Positions 54,764 through 63,850 are shown, counted from the stretch's first letter. The stretch: DNA of 64,000 nt from Bordetella bronchialis (GCF_001676705.1 NZ_CP016170.1:744001-808000); one strand, 5' to 3'. Notes: a model not told the origin generated them from the sequence alone. Translations and numbers: made by a program.

Positions 54764-55735
54764 TCAGGAACGGTCGAAATAGCCGGCCCGGATGGTGCTG
54801 CCGATCAGGTTGACGATCAGGCGCCCGGCGGTCACGCAGGTCAGGCGCGTGGACGTGTCCTTGGCCGGCTGGATCTCGACGATGTCCATGCCGACGACGC
54901 GGCCCTTGCGGACCAGGCCATGTATCAGCTTGCGGGCCTGGGGAAACGTGACGCCGCCCGGGGCAGGGCCGTCGACGGCGGGCATGATGGTCGGATCCAT
55001 GCCGTCCGCATCGATGGACAGGTAGTAGTTGCCGCCATCGGGTATGCGCTGGAGCACGGCGTCCATGCCGATATCGTGCAGCTCGTAGGCGCTGACCAGC
55101 TCGGTGCCATAGGCCTTGGCGGCTTCGTAGTCGGCGGGACGGCCGCTGCCCTGCGCGCGCAATCCGATCTGGATGATCTTGCCCACGTAGGGAAGTTCCG
55201 AGGCCCGCCGGATCGGGCTGGACAGGCCGTCGCGCACGCCGTTGACCTCGTCGCGCCAGTCCAGGTGCGCGTCCACGTGTACCAGCGTGATCTCCTTGCC
55301 CAGTTCCTCGTAGCCGCGCAGGACCGGATTGGTGATGGCGTGGTCGCCGCCCAGGACGATGGGCAGGCCGCCGCCGCGCAGGATATGGCGTACCGCCTGC
55401 TCGCAGCGGCGGAAATGCTCGCCCGGCACGTGGATGTCGGGCATGACGTCGCCACAGTCCACGAAGCGGATGTCGGAGCGCCCCTGCAGCAGCGGGCCGT
55501 CGATGTCGAAGTCATAGTGCTCGGGGGCGCGCACCATGCGGTCGGTGACCTCGCGGATGGCCTGCGGCGCGCGCGTCTGGTCGTTGCTGAAGGCCTGCGG
55601 CGTGTAGGGCGACCCGAACGGCATGCCTAGCACGGCGATGTCGGCGCGCAGGCCTTCCAGTTCGGTGACCAGCTCGGAGTACAGCAGCGTCTTGTGGCCG
55701 GTCTTGGGCGGGACGGTAAGGGAAGAAGTAGCCAT
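54764..55735 (-). CDS. Agmatinase/ureohydrolase-family enzyme
   Basis: A 323-residue binuclear manganese hydrolase. The metal ligands are all present: His132 (GGDHA), Asp155, His157 and Asp159 (DAHLDW), Asp242 and Asp244 (SIDADGMD). It would split urea from agmatine or another guanidino compound such as guanidinobutyrate. A second in-frame ATG at 55777 would add 14 residues; neither start has a clear ribosome site. First gene of the transporter operon, divergent from a LysR. Confidence 0.85.
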   Translation of the reverse strand: MATSSLTVPPKTGHKTLLYSELVTELEGLRADIAVLGMPFGSPYTPQAFSNDQTRAPQAIREVTDRMVRAPEHYDFDIDGPLLQGRSDIRFVDCGDVMPDIHVPGEHFRRCEQAVRHILRGGGLPIVLGGDHAITNPVLRGYEELGKEITLVHVDAHLDWRDEVNGVRDGLSSPIRRASELPYVGKIIQIGLRAQGSGRPADYEAAKAYGTELVSAYELHDIGMDAVLQRIPDGGNYYLSIDADGMDPTIMPAVDGPAPGGVTFPQARKLIHGLVRKGRVVGMDIVEIQPAKDTSTRLTCVTAGRLIVNLIGSTIRAGYFDRS

Positions 55736-55810
55736 GGTGGGGATGAAGGCCGCGGACGGCGGCACGGCGGTTTGCATGGCGGCTACTTTACGGACCCATC
55801 CCAGGCCCCG

Positions 55811-55857
55811 AAAAATGATATTTTTGCGTGCCTAGTCTTGAAAAACGAAACTTTTCA
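55811..55857. promoter_or_regulatory. Two dyads in the agmatinase/LysR divergent spacer
   Basis: AAAAAT-GAT-ATTTTT (55811-55825) and TGAAAA-N7-TTTTCA (55839-55857) are perfect inverted repeats in an AT-rich island between the divergent agmatinase-like and LysR genes. A TAGTCT hexamer between them may be a -10. Likely LysR binding sites; sharing by both promoters is inference. Confidence 0.5.
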
Positions 55858-55928
55858 CCGGGTTTTCCCGCGCCGTGCCGTGGCCGCGCGCACGGGTTTT
55901 CCCCAGGTTCCCGCGGTCCAGGACGCCC

Positions 55929-56825
55929 ATGCTGAAGCTCGATTTCGATGAACGCAATCTGCGCTCGCTGCGCGTGTTCTGCCACGTCGCCGAAGCCGGC
56001 GGCTTCGCCGCCGCCGAGCGCCGGCTGCTGATGTCCAAGGCGTCGATCAGCCGCCACATCCGCGATGTGGAGGCCCGCCTGGGCGTGCGTCTGTGCGAGC
56101 GCGGTCCGGGCGGGTTCCGGCTGACGGCCGAAGGCGTGGTGGCGCTGAACCTGGCGACCACGGCGTTGCGCGCCCTGGCCCGCATCCAGCCCGAAGTCGA
56201 TGCCGCGCACGGCGTGCTATCCGGTCCCTTGTCCATCGGGCTGGGCGAGCACACCCTGACGCATCCCGATTGCCGCCTGCCGGAAGCGCTGGGCGAACTG
56301 CATCGCCAGGCGCCCAACGTGCGGCCGGAAATCGTGGTGATGTCCTTCAAGGAGCTGAACCAGGCCCTGCACACGCAGCGGATCGATATCGCCATCCGCG
56401 GCAAGTACAGCGAAGACCGCGATTTCAATTACCTGCCGCTCTACGTCGAGACCCATCGCGTCTATGTTTCCCGCACCGTCTCCCTGGAGCGCGACCAGGC
56501 CCGGCTGCCGCTGGTATATCGCTCCCATCCCTATGTCGAGCGCGCGCTGGCGACGGGCCGCTTCGAGCAAGGGCCGGAGGCGGGGGGACTGGATGCCGTC
56601 GGCGCGCTGGTCGCCACGGGGTATTACCAGGGCCTGCTTCCCACGCACTATGGCGAGCTGCTACAGGGCCGGTACGGGCTGCGGCTGGCGGCGCGCGGCG
56701 TGCGCTATTCCCATACGGGCTGCGCGGTGACGCTGGCTTCGCGGCCGCTCAGCCACCGGGCCGAACTGTTCCTGAACGTCCTGCGCCAGTTGCACCGGCA
56801 GCAGCGCCATCACGCGGCGGCCTGA
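55929..56825 (+). CDS. LysR-family transcriptional regulator
   Basis: A 298-residue LysR protein: RNLRSLRVFCHVAEAGGFAAAERRLLMSKASISRHIRDVEARLG is the helix-turn-helix, and the effector domain follows from about residue 93. It is divergent from the seven-gene agmatinase/ABC operon with two dyads between, so it is the natural regulator of that operon. Its stop converges with the LacI gene after 10 bases. The start used gives MLKLDFDE; the frame opens 18 codons earlier. Confidence 0.88.
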   Translation: MLKLDFDERNLRSLRVFCHVAEAGGFAAAERRLLMSKASISRHIRDVEARLGVRLCERGPGGFRLTAEGVVALNLATTALRALARIQPEVDAAHGVLSGPLSIGLGEHTLTHPDCRLPEALGELHRQAPNVRPEIVVMSFKELNQALHTQRIDIAIRGKYSEDRDFNYLPLYVETHRVYVSRTVSLERDQARLPLVYRSHPYVERALATGRFEQGPEAGGLDAVGALVATGYYQGLLPTHYGELLQGRYGLRLAARGVRYSHTGCAVTLASRPLSHRAELFLNVLRQLHRQQRHHAAA

Positions 56826-56835
56826 CCGCGCCGAC

Positions 56836-57909
56836 TCAGTCGCGGCGCCGGCGCGGGGCCGGCCCGTGCGCATCGACGTTGGCCGGGGGGGCGCTGGAGG
56901 CGCGCAGGACGAACTCGGTGGGGACTTCGATGCGCGTGCCCGGCGGCACCGCTTCGCCATGCATGCGGCGCAACAGCAGCAGGGCGGCTTCCCGGCCCAG
57001 CGCGTAGCCGTCGTAGCGGATGACGTCGACGGGCGGCGTGACCAGTTGCGCCAGCTGGCTGTCGTTGGACGCCACCAGCGATACGTCGCGCGGCACCTGC
57101 AGCCCCTTCATGCGTATGCCCTGGAGCACCCCTTGCAGCAGGTGCATGCCGGCCGCCACGATGGCGGTGGGCGGATGCGGCAGGTCCAGCAATAGCTGCA
57201 CCTCGCGCTGTCCGTAGTCCGGGCTGAAGCTGTCCAGCCGCAGCAGCGCGGGATCCAGCGGCACGCCCGCGGCCTCGTGGGCCTGGACCAGTCCGGCCAG
57301 CCGGTCCCGCCCCACGCGGTTGTGGCGGCCGCCGCTGATCAGGGCGATGCGGCGGTGGCCCAGCGCTAGCAGGTGCGCAGTCGCGTGCCGGGTGCCGGAC
57401 AAGTGGTCGGCGCCCACCGCCCCCAGGGCCGCCGCCATCTCGCGTTCCAGCAGCACGATGGGATAGCCGGTGGCGGCCACGCAGCGCAGGACGTCCGGGT
57501 TGTTTTCTTCCTCCACGGCGAACAGCATGCCGTCGGCACGGCGCCGCTTGAACAGCTGCATCAGCGCGATCTCGCGCGCCGGCTGGCCGTCGCTGCTGGC
57601 GACCACCAGCATGTAGCCGTGCTCGCTGAGCACGTCTTCCGCGCCCTTGATCATCGACGAGTACAGCGGATTGCGGATGTCCGAAAAGATGAAGCCCACC
57701 ATGCGCGTCGGCGCGCCCCGCATGGCCTGGGCGGCGGCGCTGGGTTCCCATCCCAGCCGGGCGATGGCGTCCTCGACCCGCTGGCGCACTTCGGCCGTGA
57801 CGGTGGGTGCGCCGTTGACGACACGCGAGACGGTGCCGATGGCGACGCCGGCGGCGCGCGCGACGTCGTGGACGGTGACCCGGACAGGGCGGGGGGCTTT
57901 ATGAACCAT
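56836..57909 (-). CDS. LacI-family transcriptional regulator
   Basis: A 357-residue LacI/GalR repressor. VTVHDVARAAGVAIGTVSRVVNGAPTVTAEVRQRV is the helix-turn-helix plus hinge start, then a sugar-binding-type effector domain (MVGFIFSDIRNPLYSSMI near residue 70). C-terminal tail is Arg/Pro-rich. It is the last gene on the minus strand after ALDH, two Bugs and the iron alcohol dehydrogenase. Two identical TGAAACGTTA boxes in front of that gene set look like its operators. Confidence 0.88.
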   Translation of the reverse strand: MVHKAPRPVRVTVHDVARAAGVAIGTVSRVVNGAPTVTAEVRQRVEDAIARLGWEPSAAAQAMRGAPTRMVGFIFSDIRNPLYSSMIKGAEDVLSEHGYMLVVASSDGQPAREIALMQLFKRRRADGMLFAVEEENNPDVLRCVAATGYPIVLLEREMAAALGAVGADHLSGTRHATAHLLALGHRRIALISGGRHNRVGRDRLAGLVQAHEAAGVPLDPALLRLDSFSPDYGQREVQLLLDLPHPPTAIVAAGMHLLQGVLQGIRMKGLQVPRDVSLVASNDSQLAQLVTPPVDVIRYDGYALGREAALLLLRRMHGEAVPPGTRIEVPTEFVLRASSAPPANVDAHGPAPRRRRD

Positions 57910-57945
57910 GGCGCGATTGTAAGGTCCGCCCTGCCGGGGCCGGCA

Positions 57946-59109
57946 TCAGAAAGCCTGGGCGAACAGCGCGCGGAAGTCGGCGGTGGTGGTCGTGCGCGGA
58001 TTCCAGCGGTTGTAGTTGGCCTGCGTGCACAGTTCGGCGATCTCGTCGAACTTGTCCTCGGTAGCGCCGACATCGCGCAGCCGTGCCGGGATCGCCAGGT
58101 CGCGGCACAGCGCTTCGATGGCGTCGACCGCCGCGCGCGCGGCGTCCATCTCCGGCAGCCCGCGCACCGGCCGGTCCATGGCGGCGGCCACCCGGGCGAA
58201 CTTGCGCGGGTTGGCGGGCAGATTGAAGCGCGCCACATGGGGCAGGCAGACTGCGTTGGACAGCCCGTGCGACAAATGCCAGTAGGCGCCGACGAAACGC
58301 GCCATGCAATGGACGTTGCCCAGGCCGGTCTGCCCGAACGTAATGCCGGCCAGCGCCGAGCCCACCAGCATGTTCAGCCCGGCTTCCAGGTTGTCGCGGT
58401 TGGCGACGAAGGGGCGGATATTGGCCGCCAGCAGTTCGATGGCCTGGATGTTGATCGCATCGGTCACCAGATTGGCCTGGCGCGATATGTAGGATTCGAA
58501 GGCATGCACGAAGGCATCCATGCCCGAGTGCGCGGCGACGTGCGCCGGTAGCGTGCGCAAGGCCAGCGGATCCAGGATGGCGAACCGCGCCGGGTTCAGC
58601 GAGGCGTGCCGGATCGACATTTTCAGGTTCTTCTCGGTATCGGTGATGACGCAGGAGCCCGATACCTCGGAGCCGGTGCCCGCGGTGGTCGGAATGGCGA
58701 CCAGGGGCAGGGGCGGCGTGCTGAATTTTTCGATCCCTTCGTAGTCGTGGATGCGGCCGCCATTGGTGGCCAGGATGCCCACCGCCTTGGCGACGTCCAT
58801 GGCGCTGCCGCCGCCCACCGCCAGCAGCGCGGTGGCGCCGTGGGCCTGGCAGGCGGCGAAGGCGCGTTCCACCGTGATCGCGCTGGGGTCGGGCTCGATC
58901 TCCGAATAGCTGGACACCGCGATGCCAAGGTCCTCCATCATGCCGCGTATGCCGGCGTAGAACTCGCCCTCCAGCAGCGCGCCGTCGATGACGACGAACA
59001 GCCGTTGGCAGCCCTGCGCGCGCAGGATATCGCCGAGCTTGCGATGCGAGCCTGCGCCCATGTGCAGGCGGGTGGGACAGAAGAAGGTGCTGATATCGGT
59101 GGCTGTCAT
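57946..59109 (-). CDS. Iron-containing alcohol dehydrogenase
   Basis: A 387-residue group III ADH. GGGSAMDVAKAVG (about residues 98-110) binds the nucleotide, and IPTTAGTGSEVSG is a family signature. The metal site comprises an aspartate and histidines in DAFVHAFE and the HGLSNAVCLPHV region, both present. It probably interconverts an alcohol and aldehyde acted on by the ALDH encoded upstream in the same operon. Lies 36 bases before the LacI gene and 36 after the second Bug gene. Confidence 0.88.
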   Translation of the reverse strand: MTATDISTFFCPTRLHMGAGSHRKLGDILRAQGCQRLFVVIDGALLEGEFYAGIRGMMEDLGIAVSSYSEIEPDPSAITVERAFAACQAHGATALLAVGGGSAMDVAKAVGILATNGGRIHDYEGIEKFSTPPLPLVAIPTTAGTGSEVSGSCVITDTEKNLKMSIRHASLNPARFAILDPLALRTLPAHVAAHSGMDAFVHAFESYISRQANLVTDAINIQAIELLAANIRPFVANRDNLEAGLNMLVGSALAGITFGQTGLGNVHCMARFVGAYWHLSHGLSNAVCLPHVARFNLPANPRKFARVAAAMDRPVRGLPEMDAARAAVDAIEALCRDLAIPARLRDVGATEDKFDEIAELCTQANYNRWNPRTTTTADFRALFAQAF

Positions 59110-59145
59110 GGTGATCGGTCTCGGGGTGTCGCGCCTTGCGTGCGT

Positions 59146-60132
59146 TCAGTGATTGCTGTCCCAGCCGTGGGCCAGTTCGGTCCAGCGCACGGTTTCCCGG
59201 TGGACGAAGTCCTGGAACTTGGCCGGCTCCATGCCGCCGGGCTCGGCGGCCATGCCTTCCAGCGCCTTGCGCATGACGGGGTCGTCCATGCTGGCCTGCA
59301 CGGCGCGCCAGATGCGGTCGACGATGGCCGGCGGCAAGCCCTTGGGCGCGGCCAGGCTGTACCAGGTGGTCATCTGGTAGCCCGGCACGCCGGACTCGTC
59401 CAGCGTCGGCACGTCAGGCAGGAAGCGGGTCCGCTGCAGGCTGGTGACCGCCAGCGGCTTGACGCCGCCGCCGTTGATCTGCGCCGCGGCCGAGGCCGCC
59501 GAATCCACCGCGAAGGTCAGGCGGCCGCCGATCAGGTCGGTCATCATGGGCGCCGCGCCCTTGAACGGCACGTGCAGGGCCTGCATGCCGGTCTGCTTTT
59601 TCAGCAGTTCGGCGGACAGGTGCTGCGTGGTGCCGATGCCGGCGGAGCCGTAATTGATTTCCTTGGCATGGGCCTTGGCGTAGTCGAGGAATTCGCGGAC
59701 GTTGTTGACCGGCAGGTCCTTGGCGACCACCAGGACATTGGGTACGTTCGCCACCGTGGTGATCTGCGTCATGTCGCGCTCGAAATCGTACGGCAGGTTT
59801 TTGTACAGGACGCCCGCGGCGGTATGGCCGACGTTGGCCAGCAGCAAGGTATACCCGTCCGGCTTGGCGCGGGCGACGATACCCGCGCCCACGGTGCCGC
59901 CGGCACCCGGCTTGTTCTCCACGACCACGGGCTGCCCCAGCTGTTGCTGCAGCTGCATGGCCACGGCGCGCGCCACGATGTCGGTGGTGCCGCCGGGCGT
60001 GAAGGGCGCCACCAGGGTGATCGGCCTTTCAGGCCAGTCGGCGGCGGCGGCCGGGGACGCCGGGATCAGGATGGCGGCGCAGGCGGCCAGGGTGGCGGCC
60101 AGCAGGCCGCGGCGGAAAGGCTGGGGATACAT
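59146..60132 (-). CDS. Bug/TctC-type periplasmic solute-binding receptor
   Basis: A 328-residue Bug receptor with a signal peptide cut near AAA (about residue 30) and then DWPERPITLVAPFTPGGTTDIVAR, VVVENKPGAGG and DGYTLLL. The frame extends 12 codons upstream; this ATG is followed by a normal signal peptide. It is the second of two adjacent Bug genes (32-base gap) within the ALDH/ADH operon. Two receptors in one operon suggest two ligands or a receptor/sensor pair. Confidence 0.9.
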   Translation of the reverse strand: MYPQPFRRGLLAATLAACAAILIPASPAAAADWPERPITLVAPFTPGGTTDIVARAVAMQLQQQLGQPVVVENKPGAGGTVGAGIVARAKPDGYTLLLANVGHTAAGVLYKNLPYDFERDMTQITTVANVPNVLVVAKDLPVNNVREFLDYAKAHAKEINYGSAGIGTTQHLSAELLKKQTGMQALHVPFKGAAPMMTDLIGGRLTFAVDSAASAAAQINGGGVKPLAVTSLQRTRFLPDVPTLDESGVPGYQMTTWYSLAAPKGLPPAIVDRIWRAVQASMDDPVMRKALEGMAAEPGGMEPAKFQDFVHRETVRWTELAHGWDSNH

Positions 60133-60164
60133 GGTGTCTCCGGTGTGGTTATGGGTTGTGGCGG

Positions 60165-61196
60165 TCAATTGACGCTGATGTTGAGCTTGGCAAGGATGGG
60201 GGCCCAGCGGTGCACTTCCGTCGCCAGCAATTCGGCCGCGCCATCGGGCGTCTGGTTCCGGTCGCTGGGCGCCTCGATGCCGGAGCCCGACAGGCGTTCG
60301 CGCGTGGCGGGCGCGGCCACGGCAGTGCGCAAGGCCTGGTTCAGGCGTGCCACGATGGGGGCGGGCGTGCCGGCGGGCACCAGCATCATGTTCCAGATGT
60401 CGTAGTGCAGGTCCGCGAAGGAAGACTCGCCGGCCGCCGGTACGTCGGGCAGGGCGGCGATGCGCCGCGCGCGCAGGACGGCCACGCCGCGCACCATGCC
60501 CGAATTCACGTAGCCGACCGAGGTCGTGCTGCTGTCGACCAGGTAATCCAGGTGCCCCGCCATGACGTCGTTCAGCGCCTGGCCCGCGCCGCGGTAATTG
60601 ACCGCGTTGATTTTCAGGCCCAGCCGCTCGTTCAGCAGGATGCCGCCCAGGAACGAGCCCGAGCCGACGCCGGCGGCGCCGAAGTTCATTTCCTTGGCAT
60701 GGGCGCGGGCGTAGGCGGCGAACTCGTCCAGCCCCGACACGGCAAGGTCCTTGCGTGCGGACAGAACCTGCGGCGCATCGCCGACGGAGCCCAGCGGGAT
60801 GAAGTCCTTGAGGATGTCGTAAGGCAGCTTTTTGTACAGCGTGGCGTTCGCGGCCAGCGTGCCGACGTTGCCGATCAGCACGGCATGGCCGTCGCCCGGC
60901 ATGCGGGCCGCCCGCGCGGTGCCCACCGTGCCGCCGGCGCCCGGCGTGTTCTCGACGATGATGGGCTGGCCCAGGTCCTTGGACATGCCTTCGGCGATCA
61001 CCCGTGCCAGCACGTCGGTGGGGCCGCCGGCGGCAAAAGGCACGATCAGGACAATCGGCCGGGCCGGATAGGCTCCCGCGGCGGCGCGCGCGCCGGCCAG
61101 CGGCAGGGCGGCGCCCGCCATGGCCGCCGCCGCGCCGATCAGCAGGCGGCGCCGCGGCACATGTGTCTCACTCCGGAAAGGATTGTTGTTTTTCAT
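60165..61196 (-). CDS. Bug/TctC-type receptor with possible Tat signal
   Basis: A 343-residue Bug receptor, longer at the N-terminus than its neighbours. The leader reads VPRRRLLIGAAAAMAGAALPLAGARA, with an arginine cluster before the hydrophobic core that could mark Tat rather than Sec export. The mature part has YPARPIVLIVPFAAGGPTD, IIVENTPGAGG and a divergent GDGHAVLI where others have DGYTLL. Placed between the ALDH and the other Bug. Ligand unknown. Confidence 0.88.
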   Translation of the reverse strand: MKNNNPFRSETHVPRRRLLIGAAAAMAGAALPLAGARAAAGAYPARPIVLIVPFAAGGPTDVLARVIAEGMSKDLGQPIIVENTPGAGGTVGTARAARMPGDGHAVLIGNVGTLAANATLYKKLPYDILKDFIPLGSVGDAPQVLSARKDLAVSGLDEFAAYARAHAKEMNFGAAGVGSGSFLGGILLNERLGLKINAVNYRGAGQALNDVMAGHLDYLVDSSTTSVGYVNSGMVRGVAVLRARRIAALPDVPAAGESSFADLHYDIWNMMLVPAGTPAPIVARLNQALRTAVAAPATRERLSGSGIEAPSDRNQTPDGAAELLATEVHRWAPILAKLNISVN

Positions 61197-61213
61197 GTTT
61201 CAAGCGATGGATC

Positions 61214-62662
61214 TCAGGGGTTGAAAACGACCAGGCGTTCTTCCGTCATCTCGCGGATCGCGTGGGCAGGGCCTTCCTTGCCGAAACCGCTGTCCTTCAC
61301 GCCGCCGAATGGCATCACATCGGAACGCGCGCTGGAGGTCTCGTTGATCTGCACCGTGCCGAAGCGCAGCACCGCGGCCGCGCGCAGGGCGCGATCGATG
61401 TCCTGGGTGAAGACGCCGGCGGAAAGTCCGAAGGGCGTCGAATTGGCGTCCCGCATCGCTTCCTCGAAATCGTCGAAGGGCCGCAAGGCGAGCAGCGGCG
61501 CGAAGGCTTCCTGGCACCAGACCCGGCCGCCATCCGGCGCCTGCGTCACGACCGCGGGCGTGATGACGGAACGCTCGCGCTTGCCGCCGCACAGCAGGCG
61601 CGCGCCGCCCTGTTCGGCCTCGCGCAGCCAGCTTTCGGCGCGGATCGCCGACTGTTCGCTGATCAGCGGCCCGACCTTGGTGTCCGGGTCGCGCGGGTCG
61701 CCCGCCTTCAGCGTCGCCGCGTAGTCCGCCAGGCGGCGTCCCACTTCATCGGCGATGTCCCGATGCACGTACAGCCGCTGCACCGACGTGCACACTTGGC
61801 CGGCCTTGCGCAAACCGGCGTTGGCGATCTTGGGTATCGCGCGATCGAGATCGGCGTCGGCGCAGACGATGGTGCTGGCGATGCTGCCCAGCTCCATTTG
61901 CGTCCGTCGCAGGCCGGCCGCCTGCTGGATGATGCGTCCCACCCGCGTGCTGCCCGTGAAGGTATAGAAGGCGATGTCCTGTTCTTCCAGCAGCCAGCTT
62001 CCCACGCTGTCGCCTTCGCCCTGGACCATGGCCAGGAAGGCGGGCGGCATGCCGGCCTCCAGCAGCAGCTGGGCCAGCAGCGCCCCCGTCAGCGGGGTGA
62101 AGGCCGAGGGCTTGAGCACGACGGCGTTGCCGGCCGCGTACGCGGGCGCGACCTTGTGCAGCACGGTATTCAGCGGCGAATTGAAAGGCGTGATCGCACA
62201 GACGACGCCCACCGGAAAGCGCTGCGTGAAGCCGATGCGGCGATGCGCGCCCGGACTGGCGCCGAAGGGGATCACGTCGCCGACGAGCCGCAGGGCCTCG
62301 TCGGCCGACAGGCTCAGGGTCACCATTGCCCGGTCGATTTCGCCATTGGCGTCGGCCAGCGTGAAGCCGGCCTCGGCCACCATCACATCGACCAGGCGCT
62401 GGCGGTAGGACGCCATGAGCTCGGCGGCGCGGCGCAGCACCTGCGCGCGATCGTGCGGCGGCGGCGCGCCCCGGTCGGCCGCCGCGCGGGTGACGCGCAC
62501 GGCCTCGGCGACCTGCGCGCGCGTGGCGGCGGCGACCTCGGCCACCGGCCGGCCGGTGAACTTGTCGTCGACGACGAAGCGCGGGCCGCCATCCAGCCAG
62601 CGTCCGTCGATCAGCGCGCCGGTGGGCGGCAGGCCCTCGATATGCAGGGGTGTTGCGGTCAT
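61214..62662 (-). CDS. NAD-dependent aldehyde dehydrogenase
   Basis: A 482-residue ALDH. Glu257 (MELGS) and Cys291 (AGQVCTSVQR) are the active-site residues; FTGSTRVG precedes and the late GVKDSGFGKEGP stretch is standard. The VCTS context resembles lactaldehyde and phosphonoacetaldehyde dehydrogenases. First gene of the operon, with an AAAGGA ribosome site; 17 bases to the first Bug gene. Two LacI-type boxes lie upstream. Confidence 0.9.
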   Translation of the reverse strand: MTATPLHIEGLPPTGALIDGRWLDGGPRFVVDDKFTGRPVAEVAAATRAQVAEAVRVTRAAADRGAPPPHDRAQVLRRAAELMASYRQRLVDVMVAEAGFTLADANGEIDRAMVTLSLSADEALRLVGDVIPFGASPGAHRRIGFTQRFPVGVVCAITPFNSPLNTVLHKVAPAYAAGNAVVLKPSAFTPLTGALLAQLLLEAGMPPAFLAMVQGEGDSVGSWLLEEQDIAFYTFTGSTRVGRIIQQAAGLRRTQMELGSIASTIVCADADLDRAIPKIANAGLRKAGQVCTSVQRLYVHRDIADEVGRRLADYAATLKAGDPRDPDTKVGPLISEQSAIRAESWLREAEQGGARLLCGGKRERSVITPAVVTQAPDGGRVWCQEAFAPLLALRPFDDFEEAMRDANSTPFGLSAGVFTQDIDRALRAAAVLRFGTVQINETSSARSDVMPFGGVKDSGFGKEGPAHAIREMTEERLVVFNP

Positions 62663-62676
62663 GGCGATTCCTTTGG

Positions 62677-62752
62677 TGAAACGTTACTAGTTGCCAGGAT
62701 GCTTGTTTAGCAGTTCTCTACGCAGCCTGTGGTGTTTGTCAATGAAACGTTA
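62677..62752 (-). promoter_or_regulatory. ALDH operon promoter flanked by two identical LacI-type operators
   Basis: TGAAACGTTA occurs at 62677-62686 and again at 62743-62752, 66 bases apart, matching the left part of the LacI/GalR consensus with its central CG. A minus-strand TTGACA (62737-62742) abuts the outer box and is followed after 16 bases by TAGAGA (62715-62720). The inner box lies between promoter and start codon. This suits repression by the LacI protein of the same operon, perhaps with looping. The remainder of 62753-62924 shows nothing else. Confidence 0.68.
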
Positions 62753-62924
62753 TTTTGAACTGGCTGGGATTATAAGCAGGCGGGAAGGTCGCGCCATCCT
62801 GCATGGGTGAACAGGTATTCAGGGAAAGTGAAAATGGCGGGGCGTATGCGCCGGCGCGGCGGTCGGTGCGCGCCGGACCGTCGGCGCGCTGCGGGGGGCG
62901 TCGCGCCGGAAAGCCGGGAGACCT

Positions 62925-63776
62925 TCAGAGGCGGAACTGTTGCCGCAACGTCGCCGCCAGCAGGTCGATGGCCGCCGCCGTGCCGGCGCGGTTGCCGCGC
63001 ATCAGGACGACCTCGTGGTCCATGACGGGAGGAAGCCCGTCCAGGACGCGCATGGCGCCGTCGACCCGTGCGCGGTCCACCAGGGTTACCGCCAGTCCTG
63101 CGTCGACACAGGCTTTTATGGCCTGTGTCGACGCGCTATCCAGCACCACGCGCCACTTCCGTCCGGCGGCATCGAGCGCGGCGGTCATCGCCGCCCGATA
63201 GGGACAGGGCTCGGCGTAGAGGGCCAATGGCAAAGGGACCGTGGGGTCCATCACGAAAGATCGGCCGCCCGCCCAGACGGGCGTCGTCACCGCCAGCAGG
63301 TCCTTGGAGCGGCTCTCGTGCAGCGGTTGCACGACCACCGCCAGATCCAGCTTGCCGCGGGCGACGTGGTCCCGAAGCTTGAAGCTGGGCGCGGTCCGGA
63401 CTTCCAGGACCAGGTTCGGCGAGGTGGCGGAGAACCCGGGCAGGATGTCGCGTATCACGTGCGCGGCGTATTCATCCGGTATGCCAAGGACGACGCGGCC
63501 GGCCAGCGCCTTCCCATGTATCTCTCCCAGGACGCGGTCGTGTGCCTTGAGGATCTCGCCGGTGCCGGACAAGAGGCGCTTGCCCAGCGTGGTAAGGGTG
63601 ACGGCCTGGTTATCGCGGTCGAACAGCCGGCCGCCGGCGATGGCTTCCAGCCGCTGGATGTGGATGCTGACGGCGGCCGGACTTTTGCTGACCAGTTCGG
63701 CCGCCGCGCGGAACCTTCCCAGCCGCGCCACCGCGTGGAAGGTGCGCAGCAGATCGATATCGAGGACGGTGGACAT
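62925..63776 (-). CDS. LysR-family regulator, LrhA/HexA/PecT-like
   Basis: A 283-residue LysR protein. DIDLLRTFHAVARLGRFRAAAELVSKSPAAVSIHIQRLE and LFDRDNQAVTLTTLGKRLL are characteristic of the LrhA/HexA branch; the effector domain follows with GIPDEYAAHVI. It diverges from an EamA-family exporter gene with a perfect inverted repeat in the 74-base spacer, so it probably controls that exporter. Confidence 0.86.
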   Translation of the reverse strand: MSTVLDIDLLRTFHAVARLGRFRAAAELVSKSPAAVSIHIQRLEAIAGGRLFDRDNQAVTLTTLGKRLLSGTGEILKAHDRVLGEIHGKALAGRVVLGIPDEYAAHVIRDILPGFSATSPNLVLEVRTAPSFKLRDHVARGKLDLAVVVQPLHESRSKDLLAVTTPVWAGGRSFVMDPTVPLPLALYAEPCPYRAAMTAALDAAGRKWRVVLDSASTQAIKACVDAGLAVTLVDRARVDGAMRVLDGLPPVMDHEVVLMRGNRAGTAAAIDLLAATLRQQFRL

Positions 63777-63797
63777 GATTAAAAACCGTTAAATGAC

Positions 63798-63827
63798 GCG
63801 ATCAGTATATTTTGATTTTCTGATCGC
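63798..63827. promoter_or_regulatory. Operator: perfect 8-bp inverted repeat in LysR/EamA spacer
   Basis: GCGATCAG and CTGATCGC flank a 14-base AT-rich centre, 22 bases before the LysR start on one side and 24 before the exporter ATG on the other. The symmetry, size and position fit a LysR site shared by both promoters. Confidence 0.6.
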
Positions 63828-63850
63828 CGGGGAGCCGCTAGCCTGACTGG

